Shown here: piece after piece, positions 12,783 through 18,894 of the stretch
Numbering within the stretch: the first letter of the stretch is position 1
How the letters are laid out: every line of letters begins with the position of its first letter
Origin: SIG710 sp045648605
GTDB lineage: Bacteria; Bacillota; Clostridia; Oscillospirales; CAG-272
Assembly (NCBI GenBank): GCA_045648605.1
Contig: JAZROG010000082.1
Span: 1-18,894 of the forward strand
DNA length: 18,894 nucleotides
Reading direction: 5' to 3'
The notes under the pieces: model-generated
Database searches by the model: none
The model's input: only the letters and a program-made list of their open reading frames with translations
Told to the model about the DNA's origin: nothing
Program-made: the position numbers and the translations under genes

Positions 12783-13472
12783 ATGCAAAGATATGAAACG
12801 ATACTATTTGATGCGGACGGAACACTTTTTGATTTTCTCCGCGGTGAGCGCGAGGCTCTTGTGCTTGCTTGCAAAAAGCACGGGATCGAGCTTACAGAAG
12901 GTGATATAAAGGAATACAGTGCTATCAATGATTCTCTCTGGAAGGCACTTGAGCGCGGTGAGGTCGATAAAGAAACTCTGAGGATAAAAAGATTTGAAAT
13001 ATTCTGCTCTCTGAAGGGCTTTGACTGTGATTATAGGGGGCTTTCCCTTGATTATACCGATTTTCTCGCGGAGCAGCGTTTTCTCATCGACGGTGCGGAG
13101 GAGATTCTTGAAGCGCTTTCGGAAAAATGCCGTATTTACATTATTACAAACGGTATAGGATATGTTCAGCGTAATCGTTTTGCCAAATCTGTCATTGGAA
13201 AATACTTCCTTGAGCTGTTTATTTCCGAAGAGGTTGGATACGAAAAGCCAAGCATTCATTTCTTTGAATATGTTGCCGAGAGAATACCGAGCTATGATCC
13301 GAAAAAGACCTTGGTTGTAGGCGATTCCATGACCTCGGATATGAAGGGGGGAATCGGCGCGGGACTCGACTGCTGTTACTTTAATGAAGATGGCAGAGGA
13401 ATTCCCGAGGGTTCAAAGATAAAATACGTAATTTCAAGGCTTTCGGAGCTTCAAAAGATAATTTTTGATTGA
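12783..13472 (+). CDS. HAD-family hydrolase, YjjG-like nucleotidase
   Basis: This is a haloacid-dehalogenase-fold phosphatase. All four motifs are present: nucleophile Asp10 and acid/base Asp12 (FDADGTLFDF), Thr122-Asn123 (IITNG), Lys155 (YEKPS) and Asp181/Asp186 (VGDSMTSDMKGG). A helical cap lies between motifs I and II (about 17-95). The layout and the IITNG.GYVQ.NR stretch resemble YjjG, which dephosphorylates non-canonical pyrimidine nucleotides, a house-cleaning role. That assignment is by resemblance. At 229 residues it has the usual length. It is the first gene behind the plus-strand promoter; its stop lies 11 bases before murB. Confidence 0.88.
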   Translation: MQRYETILFDADGTLFDFLRGEREALVLACKKHGIELTEGDIKEYSAINDSLWKALERGEVDKETLRIKRFEIFCSLKGFDCDYRGLSLDYTDFLAEQRFLIDGAEEILEALSEKCRIYIITNGIGYVQRNRFAKSVIGKYFLELFISEEVGYEKPSIHFFEYVAERIPSYDPKKTLVVGDSMTSDMKGGIGAGLDCCYFNEDGRGIPEGSKIKYVISRLSELQKIIFD

Positions 13473-13483
13473 GGTTTATACAT

Positions 13484-14386
13484 ATGACAGATATTTTAAA
13501 AGGTGTGCTTCCATCCTCTGCATGGCAAAAGGATGAGCCGCTTTCATTTCACAGTACATTTAAAATAGGCGGAAATGCAGACTATTTTGCAAGACCCGAG
13601 GATGAAAAAAGCTTCACTGCGCTGCTTTGCGCTTTAAAGGATGAGAAAACTCCATATTGCGTTATTGGCGCAGGCAGTAATATCCTTTTTTCGGATAAGG
13701 GCTTCAGAGGTGTTGTTATAACTACGACTGGACTTCGGGGCATAGAGATCAACGGTGAAGGGATGACAGTCGGGAGCGGTGCGATGCTTCCTGTGGTTTC
13801 CGCAAGGGCGCAAAGGGAAGCACTTGACGGAATGAGATTTATGTGCGGTATTCCCGGAACTGTCGGCGGCGGAATTTTTATGAACGCCAGTGCTTATGGC
13901 GGTGAGATTTCAGATATTCTTATCTCTTCTCGTTATTTTGATTCGGAAAAGGGCGAAATATGCTCGCTTTCATCGTCCGAGCATGATTTTTCTTACAGAC
14001 ATTCCTCATATATGGAGCATCCTGAGAGGATAATACTTTCGGCAGACTTTGCTCTGAAGCATGGAAATGCGGATGAAATAAAGGAAGAATGTGACTGTCT
14101 TCTTAAAAAGAGAGCAGAGAAGCAGCCCCTTGAATTTCCAAGCGCGGGGAGTACATTCAAAAGATATCCCGGATTTTTCACCGCACAGCTCATTGACGAA
14201 TGCGGTCTTAAGGGATTCTCGGTTGGCGGTGCGCAGGTGTCCGAAAAGCACGCGGGATTTGTTATAAACCGCGGCGGCGCAACTGCCTCCGATGTGCTTT
14301 CACTCATTGAACATATCAAAGGCGTGATAAAGGAAAAGCACGGAATAGACATAGAATGTGAGATACGATTTATCGGAGATAAATGA
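13484..14386 (+). CDS. murB: UDP-N-acetylenolpyruvoylglucosamine reductase
   Basis: MurB reduces UDP-GlcNAc-enolpyruvate to UDP-MurNAc with NADPH through bound FAD, the second committed step of peptidoglycan precursor synthesis. The 300-residue form from ATG 13484 has GAGG nine bases upstream; the longer TTG frame overlaps the HAD stop and is less likely. The FAD domain shows GAGSNILFSD (62-71) and GIPGTVGGG (122-130). Catalytic residues are Arg172 (SYRHS), proton donor Ser223 (AGSTFK) and Glu293 (ECEIRF). The compact C-terminal domain is that of type II MurB, usual in Firmicutes. In related genomes rapZ and yvcK often stand between murB and whiA; here the gap is 42 bases. Confidence 0.96.
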   Translation: MTDILKGVLPSSAWQKDEPLSFHSTFKIGGNADYFARPEDEKSFTALLCALKDEKTPYCVIGAGSNILFSDKGFRGVVITTTGLRGIEINGEGMTVGSGAMLPVVSARAQREALDGMRFMCGIPGTVGGGIFMNASAYGGEISDILISSRYFDSEKGEICSLSSSEHDFSYRHSSYMEHPERIILSADFALKHGNADEIKEECDCLLKKRAEKQPLEFPSAGSTFKRYPGFFTAQLIDECGLKGFSVGGAQVSEKHAGFVINRGGATASDVLSLIEHIKGVIKEKHGIDIECEIRFIGDK

Positions 14387-14428
14387 TTTATTGGAGAGAA
14401 ATAAAGGAAAAGGTGTAAGGTTGTAAAA

Positions 14429-15322
14429 ATGTCATTTTCCGAAAATGTAAAAGAGGAGCTTCTGGGTGAAAAACCAAAAAAGACCTGCTGCAGAAAGGCG
14501 TTTGCTTTTGGATTGCTTATAAATTCAGTGCCGAATGAAGACGGAAGCATCACATTTGAGAGCGAGCAGGAATGTGTTTGGGAGGCGGCTGCTGCAGTTT
14601 TTCGCGAACAATTTTCAAAGGAGCCGAAAATAAGCGAAAAAAGCAGAATGGGACATAGAAGAATTGGAATTACTTTTTCTTCACGATCCGCATCCGAGCT
14701 TCTTTTGCGTCTTCCCGATGCGGATTCTCTCTCGGGGGAGATAAGCTTCAGATGCGATGAATGTAAGCTTTATTTTATGCGCGGGGTCTTTCTGTCCTCG
14801 GCAAGCGTAAGTGACCCGATGAAGAACTACCATCTTGAATTTTCAATAAAGAATGCAATGCTCGCAAGGCTCTTTTTTACCGAGCTTCGCGCCCTCGGCT
14901 TTGAGGCGAAAATTGCTAACAGACGCAGTGGTGTTGGGCTTTATTTCAAGGGCAGTGAGAGCATAGAGGACATCCTTACATACCTTGGAGCATCAAGAAT
15001 GCTCTTTGAATGTATGAATGATAAAATTTTCAGAGATATCAGAAATGAGAGCAACAGACGGGCGAATTGCGAGGCGGGAAATATTGCAAAATCGGTAAAT
15101 GCGGCGCAGGATATGCTTGCGGCAATTAAAAAGATTGAGAGGGCGGGACTTTTGCCGTCGCTTCCCGACGATCTTCGTGAAACTGCAAGACTGCGCATGG
15201 AAAATCCCGAGGCTTCGCTCTCGGAAATATGCTCAATGTTTCTGCCACCTCTTTCAAAATCGGGGCTTAGTCACCGATTTGCAAAAATAAAGAAATTCTC
15301 CGAGGATATCGGAGATAAATAA
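14429..15322 (+). CDS. whiA: Sporulation/cell-division regulator WhiA
   Basis: WhiA is a DNA-binding protein of Gram-positive bacteria that affects cell division, chromosome segregation and, in Streptomyces, sporulation. The N-terminal part (about 1-200) is the degenerate LAGLIDADG-homing-endonuclease-like domain, beginning with the family signature SFSENVKEELL and CCRKA. The C-terminal part (about 210-292) is the helix-turn-helix domain with ARLRMENPEASLSEI and SKSGLSHRFAKI. At 297 residues it is slightly shorter than many members (about 310-315) but has both domains. The ribosome site is weak (TAAGG ten bases before the ATG). It lies 42 bases after murB and 8 before dnaE. Confidence 0.94.
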   Translation: MSFSENVKEELLGEKPKKTCCRKAFAFGLLINSVPNEDGSITFESEQECVWEAAAAVFREQFSKEPKISEKSRMGHRRIGITFSSRSASELLLRLPDADSLSGEISFRCDECKLYFMRGVFLSSASVSDPMKNYHLEFSIKNAMLARLFFTELRALGFEAKIANRRSGVGLYFKGSESIEDILTYLGASRMLFECMNDKIFRDIRNESNRRANCEAGNIAKSVNAAQDMLAAIKKIERAGLLPSLPDDLRETARLRMENPEASLSEICSMFLPPLSKSGLSHRFAKIKKFSEDIGDK

Positions 15323-15330
15323 GGAGATAT

Positions 15331-18300
15331 ATGGCAAAGGATTTTGTTCACCTTCATCTTCATAGTGAATACAGCCTGCTTGACGGCGCCTCTCGCATAA
15401 AGGATATACCCGAAAGGGTAAAGGAATGCTCACAGAGTGCTGTCGCGATAACAGACCATGGCAATATGTACGGTGCCGTGGCGTTTTATCGCGCCTGCAA
15501 GGCTGCGGGGATAAAGCCGATAATAGGCTCGGAGGTCTATGTTGCGCCGAGGTCCCGATTTGAAAAGGCAAATTCTGCCACGGAGGGAGCATATAACCAT
15601 CTTGTGCTCCTCTGCAAAAATGATGTTGGTTATCAGAATCTGATATATCTTGTTTCAAAGGGCTTTACGGAGGGATTTTTCTCAAAGCCGAGAATAGATA
15701 TGGAGCTTCTTCGAGAGCATTCCGAGGGACTTGTTGCCCTTTCTGCCTGCCTTGCGGGAAGAATACCGCGCTTGCTTCTTTCAGGCTTCTATGACGAGGC
15801 AAAAAAGCACGCACTTGAAATGAAGGAGATTTTCGGTGAGGATTATTATATCGAAATTCAGGATCACGGAATAAGCGAGCAGAAGGAGATACTTCCGAGT
15901 CTTGTTTCTCTTGCCGAGGAATGTGGCATCGGTCTTGTTGCCACAAACGATGTTCATTATCTCAGAAAAAGGGACGCATATGCCCAAAAGGTGCTTATGT
16001 GCGTTCAGATGAATGCAACGGTTGATGACGATGTTAATACGGGCTTTGAAACAGACGAATTTTATCTGAAGAGTACCGAAGAAATGGAGACACTTTTCGG
16101 AGAATACGAGGGCGCTATTGAAAATACGGTTAAAATTGCGGAAAAGTGTAATTTTGATTTCGATTTTGACCACCTGTATCTGCCCGCCTTCAAAACTCCC
16201 GACGGAAGTGAGCCTTCCGCTTATCTTTCCGCTCTTGCCGAGGAAGGACTTCGCAAAAAATCCGAAAAAGGACTTATCGTTTTCGATGAAGAGCATGATG
16301 AGAATGAATATAGGGAAAGAATGGAATATGAGCTTTTGGTTATTGACAGTATGGGCTATTCCGAGTATTTTCTCATCGTTGCAGACTATATAAATTTTGC
16401 TAAAAATAAAAAGATTCCCGTAGGACCGGGACGTGGCTCGGGCGCGGGAAGCCTTGTTGCATATCTTATTGGAATTACCGATGTTGATTCGATAAAATTT
16501 GACCTCCTTTTTGAGCGTTTTCTCAATCCCGAGAGAGTCAGCATGCCCGATATTGATGTGGATTTCTGCTATAACAGACGAGATGAGGTCATTGAATATG
16601 TTGCCGAAAAATACGGCAGAGATCATGTTTCGCAGATAATAACCTTCGGTACTCTTGCGGCAAGAGCGGCTGTGAGAGACGTTGGACGTGCACTCGGAAT
16701 GCCTTATTCCGAGGTGGATTCTATTGCAAAGCTGATTCCTCATGCTCTTGGAATAACTCTTCCTGTGGCAATGAAGCTTCCCGAGCTTAAAAAGCTTTAT
16801 GACGAGTCGCCGAATGTGAGAAGGCTTATAGACACTGCTCTTGCCATTGAGGGTATGCCGAGAAATGTTTCTATCCATGCGGCGGGAATAGTTATAACAG
16901 ATAAGCCCATATGGAGCTATGTTCCCCTCGCGCAAAGCAACGGAGCGGTGGTCACTCAATATGATATGGATACCGTTGCCTCGCTCGGACTTCTTAAATT
17001 TGACTTCCTTGCGCTCCGTTATCTTACGATAATCGAGGATGCTTGCCGTCAGATAAGGGAAAGTGAGCCTGAATTTGATATTGAAAAAATTCCTTTTGAC
17101 GATAAGGAGACCTTTGAGCTTATTTCAAAGGGGCAGACAAAGGGCGTTTTCCAGCTTGAAAGCGGCGGAATGAGGGTAACCCTTCAGAATCTTCGCCCGG
17201 ACTCTCTTGATGATGTTATTGCTGCCATTGCTCTTTACCGTCCGGGACCTATGGAGTCTATTCCAAGATATATAGAATGTCGCCATAATCCCGAAAAGGT
17301 CAAATATAAGCTGCCGCAGCTTGAGGGAATACTGCGCTCAACATACGGATGCGTGGTTTATCAGGAGCAGGTAATGAGCATTTGCCGCGAAATTGCAGGA
17401 TATAGCTATGGTCATGCGGATATCGTGCGCCGAGCTATGTCAAAAAAGAAGGCATCGGTTATCGCGGCAGAAAAGGAGAGCTTTATTTCAGGCGCGGTCT
17501 CGAAAGGAATAGATAAAAATGATGCCTCGGAGCTTTTTGAAGAGCTTACCAGCTTTGCAAATTATGCCTTCAATAAGAGCCATGCAGCGGCATACGGTGT
17601 GATTTCTTATAGAACTGCATATCTTAAGGCGCATTATCCGCGCGAGTATCTTGCGGCGCTTCTCACGAGTGTTCTCGGAAGCCCCGAAAAGGTTGCGGAA
17701 TATATCGTTGATTGCGGAAAGCTCGGAATAAATGTTCTTCCGCCCGATATAAACGAGAGCCAAATGAATTTCCATGTCAGCGGTAAGAATATCCGATTTG
17801 GACTTCTTGCGCTCAAAAATCTCGGTGTGCCCTTTGTTGACGCGATAGTGAGGGAAAGACTTGCAGGGGATTTCAAGGGCTTTGAGGATTTTGCCGAGAG
17901 AATGAGCGGTCAAAATCTTAACCGCCGTGGGGTTGAAATGCTTATAAAGGCGGGGACATTTGATAATTTCGGTGTAAACAGAAGATGCCTTATGATAAGC
18001 TTTGAGGAGATACTTGACAAAATTCAGAATAAGAACAGAATGAATATATCAGGGCAGCTTGATATGTTTTCTGCGGTGAGTGATGTTGGGTCTGTTTCAT
18101 ATGTCTATCCCGATATTCAGGAATATTCGATGCGTGAGCTTCTACTTCTTGAGCGAGAAAGCTCGGGAATGTATTTTTCCGGGCATCTTCTTGACGGATT
18201 TTCAAAGCATATTGATGACATTTCGCCCAACAGCATGGAGGAGATAGCGGCTCTTGGAAATGATGAAGAAGACCGGTCGGAAAATGCCGATTATAGGGAC

Positions 18301-18852
18301 AGACAGCCTGTTTGCCTTTGCGGAATAGTTACCTCGGTTACGAGAAAAACCACCAAAAACGGTGACACTATGGCATTTTTCACTCTTTCCAATAAATACA
18401 GCGAGCTTGAATGTATTGTTTTTGCGAAGCAATTTACTTTGCTTGCTCCATATGTGACGGAGGATGAGGCTCTTTCCGTTTCGGGTAATCTTTCCATAAG
18501 AGAGGAAGAAAAGCCGAAGGTGATCGTTTCGTCTCTTGAAAGACTTGTTGAAAATTCGCGGTATGTCAAAAGGGCGGAATCTCCAAAATCTGATTCCTGC
18601 GCAGAAATGCCTAAAAACGAGAGCAGGCAAGCATCTTCCAAAAAGCTTTTCCTGCGAGTTCCGAATCTTTTAGGCGAGGAATATAAAAAAGCGGCAAATC
18701 TGATAGATATTTTTGAAGGGGATGTTCAGACCGTGTTCTATGACAGCTCAAATGCAAAATATCAGACATATCCAACAGGCGCATTTGCCGATGATTTTCT
18801 TCTTTCACAGCTAAAAAAGATACTTGGGGAAGAAAACGTGGTTTTTAAATGA
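15331..18852 (+). CDS. dnaE: DNA polymerase III alpha subunit
   Basis: This is a replicative C-family polymerase of the DnaE type (1173 residues). In Firmicutes with PolC, DnaE extends RNA primers on the lagging strand. An N-terminal PHP domain (about 4-215) carries all nine putative metal ligands: H9, H11, D18, H43, E68, H90, C140, D207 and H209. The polymerase core has catalytic Asp407 and Asp409 (PDIDVDF) and Asp558 (LKFDFLAL), with the GPGRGSGAGSLVAY stretch before them. Then come the helix-hairpin-helix region (about 830-880), the clamp-binding motif QLDMF (909-913), an OB fold (about 990-1065) and a C-terminal tail. AAGGAG lies five bases before the ATG. There is no N-terminal exonuclease insertion, so it is not PolC. 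Confidence 0.97.
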   Translation: MAKDFVHLHLHSEYSLLDGASRIKDIPERVKECSQSAVAITDHGNMYGAVAFYRACKAAGIKPIIGSEVYVAPRSRFEKANSATEGAYNHLVLLCKNDVGYQNLIYLVSKGFTEGFFSKPRIDMELLREHSEGLVALSACLAGRIPRLLLSGFYDEAKKHALEMKEIFGEDYYIEIQDHGISEQKEILPSLVSLAEECGIGLVATNDVHYLRKRDAYAQKVLMCVQMNATVDDDVNTGFETDEFYLKSTEEMETLFGEYEGAIENTVKIAEKCNFDFDFDHLYLPAFKTPDGSEPSAYLSALAEEGLRKKSEKGLIVFDEEHDENEYRERMEYELLVIDSMGYSEYFLIVADYINFAKNKKIPVGPGRGSGAGSLVAYLIGITDVDSIKFDLLFERFLNPERVSMPDIDVDFCYNRRDEVIEYVAEKYGRDHVSQIITFGTLAARAAVRDVGRALGMPYSEVDSIAKLIPHALGITLPVAMKLPELKKLYDESPNVRRLIDTALAIEGMPRNVSIHAAGIVITDKPIWSYVPLAQSNGAVVTQYDMDTVASLGLLKFDFLALRYLTIIEDACRQIRESEPEFDIEKIPFDDKETFELISKGQTKGVFQLESGGMRVTLQNLRPDSLDDVIAAIALYRPGPMESIPRYIECRHNPEKVKYKLPQLEGILRSTYGCVVYQEQVMSICREIAGYSYGHADIVRRAMSKKKASVIAAEKESFISGAVSKGIDKNDASELFEELTSFANYAFNKSHAAAYGVISYRTAYLKAHYPREYLAALLTSVLGSPEKVAEYIVDCGKLGINVLPPDINESQMNFHVSGKNIRFGLLALKNLGVPFVDAIVRERLAGDFKGFEDFAERMSGQNLNRRGVEMLIKAGTFDNFGVNRRCLMISFEEILDKIQNKNRMNISGQLDMFSAVSDVGSVSYVYPDIQEYSMRELLLLERESSGMYFSGHLLDGFSKHIDDISPNSMEEIAALGNDEEDRSENADYRDRQPVCLCGIVTSVTRKTTKNGDTMAFFTLSNKYSELECIVFAKQFTLLAPYVTEDEALSVSGNLSIREEEKPKVIVSSLERLVENSRYVKRAESPKSDSCAEMPKNESRQASSKKLFLRVPNLLGEEYKKAANLIDIFEGDVQTVFYDSSNAKYQTYPTGAFADDFLLSQLKKILGEENVVFK

Positions 18853-18862
18853 ATATAATTTT

Positions 18863-18893
18863 GGGGGATGACTCGCAAAAAGAGTTGTCCCCC
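18863..18893 (+). terminator. Terminator after dnaE
   Basis: GGGGGATGACTC (18863-18874) pairs with GAGTTGTCCCCC (18882-18893) through 12 pairs including two G-U, with a 7-nt loop. It starts ten bases after the dnaE stop. The window ends before any U tract can be seen, so the call rests on the stem and position. Confidence 0.75.
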
Positions 18894-18894
18894 C

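Noticed and set aside
13469..13483. TTG start for murB overlapping the HAD gene
   Set aside because: The ATG at 13484 with GAGG nine bases upstream is a better start, and the extra residues match nothing in the family.
15781..16959. 392-residue minus-strand ORF opposite dnaE
   Set aside because: It lies fully inside dnaE, whose motifs and domains are continuous; the antisense translation shows no domain and no ribosome site was found.
1..18894. CRISPR arrays, transposase genes or defence-system operons
   Set aside because: No regularly spaced repeats, no transposase motifs other than the integrase, and no recognisable defence genes were found.

Overview
The window looks like a chromosomal piece of an endospore-forming Clostridia-type Firmicute of moderate GC, plausibly a gut Oscillospiraceae-like lineage. 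The reasons are the spore genes spoVAD and spoVAE, a whiA gene, strong AGGAGG-type ribosome sites, TTGACA/TATAAT promoters and a secreted BspA-like leucine-rich-repeat protein. Naming the family is inference from gene content; no search was possible.

Layout. (1) 1-1200 is visibly GC-richer. It holds the 3' part of a tyrosine integrase with an unusual C-terminal arm-type domain, then a terminator hairpin and a 39-bp fragment that looks like the 3' end of a selenocysteine tRNA. This is probably an attachment site or island edge. (2) 1200-2860 is AT-richer accessory DNA. It holds small membrane-protein ORFs, an intact tRNA-Pro(TGG) with its own promoter, a possible 31-residue membrane peptide, and a secreted LRR gene whose signal peptide is interrupted by a frameshift at a run of eight T. 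(3) 2865-4303 is a spore unit, spoVAD-spoVAE, on the minus strand behind a sigma-G-like promoter. It is followed by a gene-free stretch with a REP-like palindrome. (4) 4521-12632 is a tightly packed minus-strand gene string, read in the order Gfo/Idh/MocA oxidoreductase, coaE, lytic transglycosylase, M18 aminopeptidase, prfA, sua5, then a ParC/GyrA-like topoisomerase subunit. Several junctions are overlapping stop/start codons, which suggests one translationally coupled operon ending at the terminator at 4483-4510. (5) 12676-12753 is a divergent promoter pair. (6) 12783-18852 is a plus-strand string of a YjjG-like HAD phosphatase, murB, whiA and dnaE, ending in a terminator at the window edge.

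The two core strings are housekeeping genes: CoA synthesis, peptidoglycan precursor synthesis and turnover, translation termination, tRNA t6A modification, DNA topology, replication and division control. The unusual biology is at the left end: the integrase and tRNA-fragment junction, and the off-frame secreted LRR gene. I did not find a clearly new multi-gene system. The best leads are the homopolymer switch candidate at 2254-2261, the tRNA-Sec-like fragment at 1162-1200, and local departures from the gene orders usual in Firmicutes (no spoVAC, prmC, rapZ or yvcK where they might be expected).
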